Assembly (NCBI GenBank): GCA_028714735.1
Contig: JAQTLU010000019.1
Coordinates: 1 to 57,424, forward strand
DNA: 57,424 nt
Direction of reading: 5' to 3'
Source of the DNA: Gallionellaceae bacterium
GTDB taxonomy: Bacteria > Pseudomonadota > Gammaproteobacteria > Burkholderiales > Thiobacillaceae
Shown: one piece after another, positions 17,130 through 26,562 of the stretch
Layout of the letters: each line of letters opens with the position of its first letter
Numbering within the stretch: the stretch's first letter is position 1
Made by a program: the position numbers and the translations under genes
The notes under the pieces: generated by a model
Told to the model about the DNA's origin: nothing
The model's input: the letters and a program-made list of their open reading frames with translations, nothing else
The model's database searches: none

Positions 17130-18218
17130 GTGCCGTTACGACCCGTCATCTTGGACCTCACCCTGATCGGCCAGCCGCTGGCCTGGGACCTGTATACGGT
17201 TTCCGGCGTCCTGGTGGCCAGAGCCGGCATGCAGATCAACAACGCGGATCAACTGGCCCGGCTCGCTGCACGGCCGTTGTTCCGCAACGCGGACGCCGGC
17301 ATCGGCGCGACCGACCTGGTCGACCGGCTGCGTTTCGTGATGCTGGAATATCCGCAGGCCTTGCGCTCGGCCGGAACCCGTACCCTGGAACCGGCCATCA
17401 GCGACCTTGTCCGCGAACTGATCGCCCTGGCCAGGATGGATCACGATGCCTGTCTGGGCCTGCTCCGCCTGCTGCCGATGCGCGATCCGGCCGTGCGTCA
17501 CAGCCTGCTGGCCGCGCTGGTCGCACTCGACCTGGCCGACCTGCTTGAGCTGCCGGACACCACGCTGGAAGCGGTCACCGCCGCGGCCATGACCATGAAC
17601 ATCGCCGCCATCCCCCTGCATGCCGAACTGTCGGATGGCCGCTTGCGCTTCAACCCGGAGATCCGGACCGAGATGCGCCTGCATCCCGAGCACGGGCGCA
17701 AGCTGCTCGAAGCCAGCGGCATCACCGACCCGGTCTGGCTGACGGCAGTCCACCAGCACCACGAGAACCTCGACGGCAGCGGCTATCCGCTCGGCCTGCG
17801 CGGCGAGGCGATCGATACCCCCGCGCGCATCATCCGGATCGCCGACTACTATGCCGCCAAGGTCAGCGGCCGCCGCTACCGCCCCCCGAAATCATCCGGG
17901 TATGCCATCAAGCAACTGTTCGGCAGCGAGCACGGGCGCCTGGACAGCCATTACCTGGTCCAGTTGCCGCGCCTGCTCGGCCTCTATCCGCCCGGCACCC
18001 TGGTCAGGCTGGCGACGCGGGAGATCGCCGTGGTGACGCGCAAGGAAGGCAGCGGCGAAACGGCCGGCCACGTCATGGCCTTCATGGACATGCGCGGCCA
18101 CTTGTTGAAGGCGCCGGTCGAACGCAACACGGCCCAGGTCAACTTTGCCGTCATCGGCATCACCGAGGCGGAATCTAACTGGCCGGACATCGGCTGGGAT
18201 GCCTGCTGGGGCTATTGA
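17130..18218 (+). CDS. HD-GYP-like protein lacking the HD dyad (paralogue 1)
   Basis: A 362-residue cytoplasmic protein with an N-terminal region of about 140 residues and a C-terminal HD-GYP-like domain. The GYP part is well kept (HQHHENLDGSGYPLGL, then ARIIRIADYYAA). The HD metal dyad is missing: where the family has HDIGK this protein has MNIAA. c-di-GMP hydrolysis is therefore doubtful, and binding or a scaffold role is more likely. Translation begins at a GTG at 17130; no strong Shine-Dalgarno is visible, but the N terminus (VILDLTLIGQPLAWDL) aligns with that of its neighbour, supporting it. It converges on a paralogue with an 17-base gap; both end with an NWPDI motif. Confidence 0.88.
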   Translation: MPLRPVILDLTLIGQPLAWDLYTVSGVLVARAGMQINNADQLARLAARPLFRNADAGIGATDLVDRLRFVMLEYPQALRSAGTRTLEPAISDLVRELIALARMDHDACLGLLRLLPMRDPAVRHSLLAALVALDLADLLELPDTTLEAVTAAAMTMNIAAIPLHAELSDGRLRFNPEIRTEMRLHPEHGRKLLEASGITDPVWLTAVHQHHENLDGSGYPLGLRGEAIDTPARIIRIADYYAAKVSGRRYRPPKSSGYAIKQLFGSEHGRLDSHYLVQLPRLLGLYPPGTLVRLATREIAVVTRKEGSGETAGHVMAFMDMRGHLLKAPVERNTAQVNFAVIGITEAESNWPDIGWDACWGY

Positions 18219-18235
18219 TCGGGAATCGGCTGTCA

Positions 18236-19333
18236 CTAACCCTGAGCCCATATGTCCGGCCAATTCAGCGCCGGCGGGGCCATCGGCAGGGAGGTATAGC
18301 CTCGAATCGAATAGTCGCGTCGACCCGTGTCGCGGGCCTGTGGAAATGGCAGCGGTCCTCCCGAAGGCTGTAGCAGGCTGACCACGAACTTCGGCGCGTC
18401 GGTGTTTCTGAACCATCGCGTGACCACGGCGGTTTCCCGGTTTGCCAGCCGGACCAGGGTGCCGGGTGGATGCCGCCCCATCATCCGGCGCAGGGTCAGC
18501 ATGACGGAGCCGTCCAGACGTCCCCGTTCCCTGTCGAAGGCGAGACGCATGGCCTGGTGGGGCGCGTAGCCCGCACGGGTCTGGCGTTGGCCGATCAGGG
18601 CGGCGAATACATCCACCACCCGCAGGATGCGCGCCTCGATCGTAATCGCCTCAACGCCGATCCGGGTGGGGTAGCCTGTCTGATCAAGGTTTTCATGATG
18701 CTGGCGGACGGCGTCTAGCCAGTCCGCATCCCTGACGCCAGCCTGGAACAGCCGTTCCCAGGATTGCCAGGGGTGATGCCACAGCTGTTCCCATTCCTCC
18801 TGGGTGGGCGCGCGCGCCTCACGATCGAGTTCGTCCTGTAACGTGAAAGACGACAGGTTCATGCTCAGGGCCGCCCGAATCAACGTCTCCTGAATCCGGA
18901 CGCCCTGGCCCATCTCCAGGGCAACCAGTCCGCTCAGTATGGCAACGAACAAGGCATGGCGTCTGGCTTTGGATGACAAAGGCAGATGCCAGACCATGCC
19001 CACGCACAGCGCGGAGTGTTCGGTGACCAGGCGATGCAGTTCCTTGGCCACCAGCGTCAGATCGTCTGCGTTGAGTTCGCTGTCCGAGCCGGTGATGACG
19101 GCATACCGCCTGGCCAGTTCATTCAAGTTCGTGGCCGGCAACAGGGTGGTATTGGCTGGGTCCTTGTCGACACGGTAAAGACACATTCCCGCCAGACGGG
19201 CCAGCCTGACCGGATCGTCCAGCCTGTCGCCGCGCTGGAGTATCAGCACGCCATGGTTGTTGAACAGGTCATAGGGCAGCGACTCTCCGAGCAGATGCCG
19301 TGACATGTCGAAAGGAACCAAGTTTTTCCGCAC
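18236..19333 (-). CDS. HD-GYP-like protein lacking the HD dyad (paralogue 2)
   Basis: A 365-residue paralogue of the preceding gene, on the opposite strand. Shared features are the N-terminal VPFDMSRHLLGESLPYDL, the GYP motif RQHHENLDQTGYP, a PPGTLVRLANRETAVVTR segment near the C terminus, and the ending NWPDI. It too has MN (MNLSS) in place of the HD dyad. I start at the GTG at 19331-19333 because AGGAGG lies 7 bases upstream and the resulting N terminus aligns with the paralogue; the frame is open 48 codons further upstream without support. The pair looks like an old duplication or a two-gene module. A degenerate c-di-GMP effector role is inferred, not shown. Confidence 0.85.
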   Translation of the reverse strand: MRKNLVPFDMSRHLLGESLPYDLFNNHGVLILQRGDRLDDPVRLARLAGMCLYRVDKDPANTTLLPATNLNELARRYAVITGSDSELNADDLTLVAKELHRLVTEHSALCVGMVWHLPLSSKARRHALFVAILSGLVALEMGQGVRIQETLIRAALSMNLSSFTLQDELDREARAPTQEEWEQLWHHPWQSWERLFQAGVRDADWLDAVRQHHENLDQTGYPTRIGVEAITIEARILRVVDVFAALIGQRQTRAGYAPHQAMRLAFDRERGRLDGSVMLTLRRMMGRHPPGTLVRLANRETAVVTRWFRNTDAPKFVVSLLQPSGGPLPFPQARDTGRRDYSIRGYTSLPMAPPALNWPDIWAQG

Positions 19334-19644
19334 TGGAATCCTCCTATCAAATTTACCGTCAGTCACACCCGGATTCCGGCCATCGCAATCATGCAACGCT
19401 GGAAAACGGCAACCGATGCCGATTGCAAGGGGCGGGGCGGCAATTCTTTCCGCATCCGCCACTGAAAACAGCCCCAAGCGTCGGCTTGAACTGCTTGCGT
19501 GATAGTTAGACGCAGGATACGTGCCACCCGGATGGATGGCGGCTCCGGACAGGCATGGCTTCCGGCAATATCCTCAATCGAGTCCAGGAGGCGGACCTGT
19601 AACCGGCCGCACCCGCTGGCCAAGACGGGATTTCCGGGCGCGCT
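19334..19644. other. Intergenic region, nothing recognised
   Basis: About 310 bases between two minus-strand genes. Several short open frames overlap here on both strands, without motifs or ribosome binding sites. The promoter of the HD-GYP-like paralogue 2 should lie in it. Confidence 0.4.
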
Positions 19645-20763
19645 TCAGTGCGTCGCCCCGGCCGGCTTGCCGGCGGCCTCGGCCATGCCCTCCGCGAATG
19701 CGCGCACGGTGTCGGTCCGGCATTGCTCGGCCGCCTTGCCGGCGTCGCGGATCAGGGCCTTGATCCAGATGTCGCCGCTGTTGCCGCCCAGGGATTCGCG
19801 GTCGGCCGGATCGGCGAAGCGCGGATAGAAGATGCGCCGGCTACCCTCCGGGTCGAACCACCAGGCGTTGGCGGCGGCGTACTCATAGCCAAACGGCAGC
19901 AAGGCGGCGCCGAATTCAGGCCCGTACGGCCAGCCTTCCTTGCCGGTGCCGACCGCGCCGATGAAGCCGGCCCCGGCCAGGCGTTCGACCAGGCGGGCCG
20001 CCTCGCGCAGCCGGCAATGCACCACGTAGAGGTAATGGCCGCGCTGCAGGGTCCAGGCGGCGACGCCCTCCTCATCCGATTCCCGCAAGGGCATCTCGGC
20101 CGCCGGCGTGCCCAGGGCGTTGACATGGTGCAGCACCAGTCCGGCCGGATGCGCCAGCATGGGATGGTTGCGGCCCTCGATGTAATTCACGGTGCTGAAG
20201 GCATAACGGACATAGGCGTCGATCGGGGTGCAAATCGCGGCATCGTCCTGCATCGCCTTGTGCAGCTCGAACAGCGCCATCAGACGGTCAGCCGGTACCG
20301 GCATGACCAGGCTGATCAGATGGCCGTCGGGGAAGTCGCCGCCCACCGCATCGTCCTCCTGGTGCGGGAACACGCGCAGGTTGAACATCGGTTCCAGCCG
20401 CTCGGCCAGCTTGGCCAGCCAGGCACCGGGATGGATGCCCTGGATGCTGGCGCCCAGTTCGGCGAAGCGGGTCGCCGAGACCAGGGAAACCACCTCGTCG
20501 CCGGCATAGGAGAGTTCCAGCGAGGACAGGCCGCCGGCATAACGGAAGCGGGTCAGGTGGCCGGCATCGTCATGCCACTCGGCGGTCCAGCCCTTCTTCA
20601 CTTTCTTGTAGGAGTCCGGCACCAGGTCGCCGAGGAACAGCCGGGTCGGCAGGTCGGCGGCCGACTTGACCTCGGCTATGGCATCCACCGGCACCCGGAC
20701 GGGGCGCTGGATGGCGGGCATTTGCAACAGCTTGGGGAAGGTGGGGGCGGTATTGGTAGTCAT
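19645..20763 (-). CDS. Orphan 372-residue soluble protein
   Basis: I do not recognise this family. The protein has no signal peptide or membrane segments, is rich in aromatic residues and contains a single cysteine pair region (HCRLRE, EQCRTD). It reads as a compact globular enzyme- or binding-type protein (for example GKEGWPYGPEFGAALLPFGY and NAWWFDPEGSRRIFYP). The ATG at 20761-20763 (MTTNTAPTF) is the natural start; the open frame continues upstream into the promoter area of the divergent ABC exporter gene. GC and codon use match the neighbours. Confidence 0.8.
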   Translation of the reverse strand: MTTNTAPTFPKLLQMPAIQRPVRVPVDAIAEVKSAADLPTRLFLGDLVPDSYKKVKKGWTAEWHDDAGHLTRFRYAGGLSSLELSYAGDEVVSLVSATRFAELGASIQGIHPGAWLAKLAERLEPMFNLRVFPHQEDDAVGGDFPDGHLISLVMPVPADRLMALFELHKAMQDDAAICTPIDAYVRYAFSTVNYIEGRNHPMLAHPAGLVLHHVNALGTPAAEMPLRESDEEGVAAWTLQRGHYLYVVHCRLREAARLVERLAGAGFIGAVGTGKEGWPYGPEFGAALLPFGYEYAAANAWWFDPEGSRRIFYPRFADPADRESLGGNSGDIWIKALIRDAGKAAEQCRTDTVRAFAEGMAEAAGKPAGATH

Positions 20764-20831
20764 GACGCGATTATACCCGAGCGATTTCATCGGGCATGCC
20801 GTTCGGACGGGTTTTTGCCCTATTCTTAACC

Positions 20832-21542
<711 letters not shown>

Positions 21543-21610
21543 GCGTTGTGGCCTTAAGGCTCTGTTGCAGCTTCGGTCTAACGGCATTGGCCGGGGGCGC
21601 CCGGCAACGC

Positions 21611-21657
21611 CTTACTTTCTTTGCTCGTGCAAAGAAAGTAAGCAAAGAAAGCACTCC
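21611..21657 (+). repeat. Left terminal hairpin and tail of the element
   Basis: Fourteen-pair perfect stem with a four-base TCGT loop, followed by the conserved tail CAAAGAAAGCAC. It begins 68 bases after the ATPase stop codon. As RNA it would form a strong hairpin without a T-run. Confidence 0.8.
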
Positions 21658-21680
21658 CCGCTTCGCCGCCCTTCGGGTTC

Positions 21681-21776
21681 CCAATTTTTCCGCCCCCGTT
21701 CGGGCGGCTGTGCAACTCGGCCTTCGGCCTCAAACAGTACTCGCCGACGGCCCCCGAACGGGGGCGGAAAAATTGG
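21681..21776. repeat. Internal inverted repeat of the element
   Basis: Arms at 21681-21707 and 21750-21776 match over about 26 of 27 positions (CCAATTTTTCCGCCCCCGTT and its complement), separated by a 42-base loop that itself contains a small GGCCTTCGGCC-type hairpin. Confidence 0.75.
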
Positions 21777-21942
21777 CGGCTAAGAGGGGATGGCAAACCC
21801 CCACCCTCTCCCGCGCTGCCGCGCCCCCTCCCCCCTCGAGGGGGAGGGGCTGGGGGAGTGGGGGCGAATTAAATCACCGCCTAACGAACCAATCGGCACG
21901 CCGGCTTGCTTACGTGACGCTTTTAACCCCCTTCAGCCGGCG

Positions 21943-22034
21943 CCGAGGATTCCGGGATTGGCCGGGGGAAGTCGGCGAAAGGTGTCTGAGCGCAGCGAGT
22001 TCTTTCGCCGCCCGGACAAGCTCGGAATCCTCGG
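21943..22034. repeat. Second internal hairpin of the element
   Basis: Outer arms CCGAGGATTCC (21943-21953) and GGAATCCTCGG (22024-22034) pair perfectly. Inside them GGCGAAAG (about 21973) pairs with CTTTCGCC (about 22004), so the segment can fold as one long interrupted stem. Confidence 0.7.
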
Positions 22035-22050
22035 GGTTTCGACGGATGTG

Positions 22051-22098
22051 GGGCGTGCTTTCTTTGGTTTCTTTCTTTGCACGAGCAAAGAAAGAAAC
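22051..22098 (-). repeat. Right terminal hairpin and tail of the element, inverted
   Basis: Inverted copy of the left end. The stem keeps fourteen pairs although four outer positions differ from the left copy in a compensated manner. It ends 62 bases before the permease start codon. Confidence 0.8.
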
Positions 22099-22160
22099 TG
22101 GCCGCCGGGCCACCCCCGGCCTATCCACCCCTGCACACCGCGCCGGGCGATGATGGCACC

Positions 22161-24527
22161 ATGACCGCCCTAAACATCAAACTCCTCCGCGACTTCTGGC
22201 TCATGCGCGGCCAGGTCCTGGCCATCGCGGCAGTGATCATGGGCGGCGTCGCCACCCTGGTGATGGCCCTGTCCACCTACGATTCCCTGTACGGCACCCG
22301 GGAACGCTTCTACCGCGACTACGGCTTCGCCGATGTCTTCGCCAACCTGAAGCGGGCGCCCGATGCCCTGGCCGGCCGCCTGGCCGACATCCCCGGCGTG
22401 GACCGGCTGGAAACCCGGGTGGTCGCGGCGGTGAAACTGGAGGTGCCCGGCTTCGCCGATCCGGCCACCGGCATGCTGACCTCCCTGCCGGACAGCGGCA
22501 CGGCCCAGCTCAACCGCCTGCACCTGAAACGGGGCCGGCTGCCGCAGCCGTTCGACAGCCACGAGGTGGTCGTTTCCGACACCTTCGCCGACGCCCACGG
22601 CCTGCAACCGGGCGACCGCCTCTACGCCATCATCAACGGCAAGCGCACGGCGCTGACCCTGTCCGGGGTCGCCCTGTCGCCGGAATACGTCTACCAGATC
22701 GCCCCCGGCGCCATCTTCCCCGACTTCAAGCGCTACGGCGTGCTCTGGATGGGCCGCCACGCCCTGGCCCTGGCCTACGACATGGACGGCGCCTTCAACG
22801 AACTCAGCCTGAGCCTGATCCCGGACGCCGACGCACAGGCCGTCATCGACCGCCTGGACGTCCTCCTGGCGCCCTACGGCGGCATCGGCGCCTACGGCCG
22901 CGAAAACCAGTTCTCCAACCGTTTCCTGACCGAGGAACTGAAACAGCTGCGCACCACCGCCACGGTGTTCCCGGCCATCTTCCTCGGCGTCGCCGCCTTC
23001 CTGCTCAACGTGGTGATCAGCCGGCTGATCGCCACCCAGCGCGAGCAGATCGCCATCCTCAAGGCCTTCGGCTACCGGCCGGTCACCATCCTCGGCCACT
23101 ACATCAAGCTGGTGCTGGCCATCACGACGGTCGGCGTGGCCGCCGGCATCGGCCTCGGGGCCTGGTTCGGCCACGGCCTGGCCGGGGTGTACATGGAGTT
23201 CTACCGCTTCCCCTACCTGGACTACGTGCTGCGGCCGATGGTGATGGCGATCGCCTTCGCGGCCACCGCCGGCGCCACCCTGAGCGGCACCCTGGTGGCG
23301 GTCTGGCGGGCCGCCCGCCTGCCACCGGCCGAGGGCATGCGGCCGGAAAACCCGGTCACCTACCGCGCCACCCTGATGGAGCGGCTGGGCCTGCAGCGCC
23401 ATCTCGACCAGCCGACCCGGATGATCCTGCGCCATATCGAGCGGCGGCCGGTGAAGTCCCTGCTGACCGTGCTCGGCATCGCCAGCGCCTGCGGCCTGAT
23501 GATGGTGGGCAACTACCAGAGCAGCGCGGTGGAGTTCATGGTCGATGTCCAGTTCCGCCAGGCCGGCCGGGAGGACATGGCGGTGACCTTCATCGAGCCC
23601 ACCTCCGGCCGCGCCCTGCACGAGATCGCCGCGCTGCCCGGGGTGCGCCAGGTGGAAGGCTTCCGCGACGTGCCGGCACATCTGCGTTTCGGCCATTACC
23701 AGTACCGTTCGGCCATCTACGGCATCCAGCCGGACGGTGTCCTGCACCGCTCCCTGGACGCCAACCTGAATCCCGTCCCGGTGCCGCCGGACGGGGTGGT
23801 GCTGACCGACCACCTGGCCAACAACATACTGCACATCAAGCCGGGCGACCTGCTCACGGTGGAGGTGCTGGAAGGCAACCGCCCGGTACGCCAGGTGCCG
23901 GTCCTGGGCATCACCAAGCAGTACCTCGGGGTATCCGCCTACATGACCCAGGACGCCGTCAACGCCATGATGCGCGAGGGCAACGTGGTGACCGGCGCCT
24001 ATGTCTCGCACGATCCGGACGCCGAGGCCGACCTCCTCAAGCGCCTGCAGAACCGGCCGCGGGTGCTCGGCATGGCGTCGCACCGCAATGCCATCAAGGG
24101 CTTCTACGACAGCATGGGTGAGTTCGTCCTGTTCTTCAACATGGTGGCCACCCTGCTGGCCGCCAGCGTCGCCTTCGGCGTGGTCTACAACTCGGCGCGC
24201 ATCGCCCTGTCGGAGCGGAGCCGGGAACTGGCCAGCCTGCGGGTGCTGGGATTCTCCCATGGCGAGATCGCCTATATCCTGCTCGGCGAACTGGCCGCGC
24301 TAACCCTGGCCGCCGTGCCGATGGGCTTCCTGGTCGGGGCCGGTCTGTGCGGCATTTTGGTACTCTCGTTCAATTCCGACCTGTACCGCCTGCCCTTGGT
24401 GCTGGAGCCCTACACGTTTGCCCTGGGGGCCACGGTAGTGGTGGTTTCCGCGCTGCTGTCCGGATTGCTGGCCTGGCGCATGCTGGGCAGGCTGGACCTG
24501 GTGGCGGTTTTGAAGACACGAGAATGA
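22161..24527 (+). CDS. FtsX-family ABC exporter permease
   Basis: A 788-residue membrane protein with the layout of large COG0577-type permeases: a membrane segment near the N terminus (residues 17-37), a large periplasmic domain, a block of three segments near 270-415, another segment near 440, a second periplasmic domain and three C-terminal segments (about 660-780). Two FtsX-like core domains are thus present. I use the ATG at 22161 (MTALNIKLLRDF); the open frame upstream runs through the repeat element. The adaptor gene follows after 16 bases. The set probably exports a lipid, lipoprotein or hydrophobic compound; the substrate cannot be read. Confidence 0.92.
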   Translation: MTALNIKLLRDFWLMRGQVLAIAAVIMGGVATLVMALSTYDSLYGTRERFYRDYGFADVFANLKRAPDALAGRLADIPGVDRLETRVVAAVKLEVPGFADPATGMLTSLPDSGTAQLNRLHLKRGRLPQPFDSHEVVVSDTFADAHGLQPGDRLYAIINGKRTALTLSGVALSPEYVYQIAPGAIFPDFKRYGVLWMGRHALALAYDMDGAFNELSLSLIPDADAQAVIDRLDVLLAPYGGIGAYGRENQFSNRFLTEELKQLRTTATVFPAIFLGVAAFLLNVVISRLIATQREQIAILKAFGYRPVTILGHYIKLVLAITTVGVAAGIGLGAWFGHGLAGVYMEFYRFPYLDYVLRPMVMAIAFAATAGATLSGTLVAVWRAARLPPAEGMRPENPVTYRATLMERLGLQRHLDQPTRMILRHIERRPVKSLLTVLGIASACGLMMVGNYQSSAVEFMVDVQFRQAGREDMAVTFIEPTSGRALHEIAALPGVRQVEGFRDVPAHLRFGHYQYRSAIYGIQPDGVLHRSLDANLNPVPVPPDGVVLTDHLANNILHIKPGDLLTVEVLEGNRPVRQVPVLGITKQYLGVSAYMTQDAVNAMMREGNVVTGAYVSHDPDAEADLLKRLQNRPRVLGMASHRNAIKGFYDSMGEFVLFFNMVATLLAASVAFGVVYNSARIALSERSRELASLRVLGFSHGEIAYILLGELAALTLAAVPMGFLVGAGLCGILVLSFNSDLYRLPLVLEPYTFALGATVVVVSALLSGLLAWRMLGRLDLVAVLKTRE

Positions 24528-24543
24528 TGGAGCCTTGCGCATC

Positions 24544-25743
24544 ATGAAACGCGGACATATCGGTATTGCCCTGCTGGCCCTGGCGGTCGCGGCCGGGATC
24601 GCCTACGGCTTCCTGCCCCGCCCCATCGCGGTGGACAGCGCGACGATCGCCAAGGGCCATCTCGCGGTCACCGTGGAAGAGGAAGGCCGGACCCGGGTGC
24701 GGGAGCGCTATCAGCTCTCCGCGCCGGTGGCCGGATTCGCCCGCCGCATCACCCTTAAAGCCGGCGACGCGGTCCAGGCCGGCCAGGTGGTGGCGGTGAT
24801 CGAACCCACCCGCGCCGCCAGCCTGGACCCGCGCAGCCGCGCCCAGACCGAGGCCCAGGTCAAGGCGGCCCAGGCCACCCTGGCCGCGGCGCGGGACACC
24901 GCCAAGGCGGCGGCGGCCGACGAGCGCCTGGCCGAGCAGGACCTGGCCCGCAGCACGGCACTGTATCAGGCGAAATTCGTCGCCCAGGCGGCGGTGGACC
25001 AGGCCAGCGCCCGGCTCCAGGCCAACCGGGCCACCCGGCAGGCGAGCGAACAGAACATCCGGGTCGCCGAGCACCAGCTGGCCGCCGCCCGTGCCACCCT
25101 GGCCCAGGCCTCGCACCTGGCCTCGGGCGGCCCGGAGGCCAACGTCGTGATCGCCAGCCCGGTGACTGGCCGGGTGCTCGGCGTCGGCCACGAAAGCGAA
25201 GGCTCGGTACAGGCCGGCCAGGCCATGCTGGAGGTGGGCAACCCGGAGAGCCTGGAAGTGCTGGTGGAACTGCTGTCCACCTCGGCGGTGAAGCTGGCCC
25301 CCGGCAGCCGCGTCAGGCTCGACCGCTGGGGCGGCGAGCAGCCCCTAGAAGCGGTGGTCCGGGTGGTCGAACCGGCCGGCTTCACCAAGGTCTCCGCCCT
25401 CGGGGTGGAGGAACAGCGGGTGCGGGTGCTGTGCGACCTCACCACGCCGCGCGGGCAATGGCGCCAGCTCGGCGACGGCTACCGGGTGGAGGCCAGTTTC
25501 GTCCTCTGGCAGGGCGACGACCTGGTCCTGGCGCCGACCAGCGCCCTGTTCCGGCATGGCGACGGCTGGGCGGTATTCGTCATGGACGCCGGCCGGGCCC
25601 GCCTGCGCCCGGTCCGGGTGGGCCAGCGCAACGGCACGTCGGCGCAGATCCTGTCCGGCCTGAAGGTCGGTGAGACGGTCGTCATGCGGCCCGACGACCG
25701 GATCAAGGAAGGCGTGCGGGTCGCGCCCCGGCAGCCGGGCTGA
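24544..25743 (+). CDS. HlyD/MacA-type periplasmic adaptor
   Basis: A 399-residue adaptor with one N-terminal membrane segment (HIGIALLALAVAAGIAYGFL), a lipoyl-like hairpin half (YQLSAPVAGFARRITLKAGD), a long alpha-hairpin region rich in Ala/Gln (about 100-205) that would form the coiled coil, the second lipoyl half (VIASPVTGRVLGV) and beta-barrel domains. It completes the ATPase-permease-adaptor exporter. The ATG at 24544 is preferred over a TTG three codons upstream. The gene ends 4 bases from the convergent OmpA-like lipoprotein gene. Confidence 0.92.
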   Translation: MKRGHIGIALLALAVAAGIAYGFLPRPIAVDSATIAKGHLAVTVEEEGRTRVRERYQLSAPVAGFARRITLKAGDAVQAGQVVAVIEPTRAASLDPRSRAQTEAQVKAAQATLAAARDTAKAAAADERLAEQDLARSTALYQAKFVAQAAVDQASARLQANRATRQASEQNIRVAEHQLAAARATLAQASHLASGGPEANVVIASPVTGRVLGVGHESEGSVQAGQAMLEVGNPESLEVLVELLSTSAVKLAPGSRVRLDRWGGEQPLEAVVRVVEPAGFTKVSALGVEEQRVRVLCDLTTPRGQWRQLGDGYRVEASFVLWQGDDLVLAPTSALFRHGDGWAVFVMDAGRARLRPVRVGQRNGTSAQILSGLKVGETVVMRPDDRIKEGVRVAPRQPG

Positions 25744-25747
25744 GGCC

Positions 25748-26473
25748 TCAGCGGTTCTTGTCGTTCTTGTCCAGCACCAGCACCCGGATCAGGATGCGCC
25801 GGTTGTGGTTGCTGTTGCGGTCGACCGGGTTGGCCGCACCGAACGAGATCACCGACATCCGGCTCAGCGAGACGCCCTTCTTCTCGTGCAGGTAGCGTTT
25901 CACCACGTCGGCGCGCGCCTTGCCCAGCTCGTAGTTGTAATCGTCGGTGCCGATGTTGTCGGTGTGGCCCTGGATCTCCAGGTGATATTCCTGGTCCATC
26001 TTGGCCAGGCGGCCCACCAGGTCGTCCAGCTTGCCGGCGTCCTGACTGCCCAGTTCCGGCGAATTGATCGGGTACAGCGTCTTGTCCTCGGTCAGGCTGA
26101 CCGTAAAGGCCTCCTTGCCATTGATGCGGATGTTTTCCTGGGTCGCCAGCGCGAGGGCCTCCTTCACCGAGGCGGACAGGCCGTCGAGGCGCTGCTCCGC
26201 CTGGGTCAGGCGGCCATCGAGACGGTTCGACTGCTCACCCTGCGTGGCCAGGCGGTCGGACAGCGTCCTGACCTCGCTCCTGAGGCCGTCGATCTCCCGG
26301 CTCAGGGCGGCATCCCGGGACTGGCTGGCCCCGTCCGTCGTACTGATGGCCAATTCCAGGGCGGCGAGCCGGTCCTGCATCGGCTGGTCCGGTCCGGTCT
26401 GCGCCTGCTGGCTGGCGCAACCGGCCAGGGACAGCGCAATCAATGCGGGCAACAACTTGATCTGGGTGGACAT
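25748..26473 (-). CDS. OmpA-family peptidoglycan-binding lipoprotein
   Basis: A 241-residue outer membrane lipoprotein. The signal peptide ends in the lipobox LAGC (Cys19). A helical, Arg/Gln/Glu-rich region (about 30-125) looks like a coiled coil. The C-terminal OmpA domain has the peptidoglycan-binding signature EIQGHTDNIGTDDYNYELGK and RADVVKRYL, with the conserved Asp and Arg. It ends with a basic tail. Likely role: tethering the outer membrane to the cell wall. Transcribed alone. Confidence 0.93.
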   Translation of the reverse strand: MSTQIKLLPALIALSLAGCASQQAQTGPDQPMQDRLAALELAISTTDGASQSRDAALSREIDGLRSEVRTLSDRLATQGEQSNRLDGRLTQAEQRLDGLSASVKEALALATQENIRINGKEAFTVSLTEDKTLYPINSPELGSQDAGKLDDLVGRLAKMDQEYHLEIQGHTDNIGTDDYNYELGKARADVVKRYLHEKKGVSLSRMSVISFGAANPVDRNSNHNRRILIRVLVLDKNDKNR

Positions 26474-26562
26474 AAGCCTCTCCTGCGATGATTTTGTTAA
26501 TGATGGACCCGGCTACCTTACCGCAAAACCATGACCAGGATATTGATCCGGCCCGGTCGGCG

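Larger units (their letters stand above)
21611..22098. repeat. Hairpin-bounded non-coding element inside the ABC exporter operon
   Basis: A 488-base element framed by two inverted copies of a hairpin plus its tail. Left stem: CTTACTTTCTTTGC / GCAAAGAAAGTAAG (21611-21642) with TCGT loop, then CAAAGAAAGCACTCCCC. Right copy, reversed (22051-22098): GTTTCTTTCTTTGC / GCAAAGAAAGAAAC with the same loop, then CAAAGAAAGCACGCCCC. The outer four stem bases differ between copies but stay paired, so the stem is conserved as structure. Inside are a long inverted repeat (21681-21776), a G/C-tract block and another long hairpin (21943-22034). Open frames through it encode low-complexity strings such as FFARAKK, which I regard as spurious. 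I infer a dispersed, non-autonomous repeat; no transposase is present. Confidence 0.8.
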
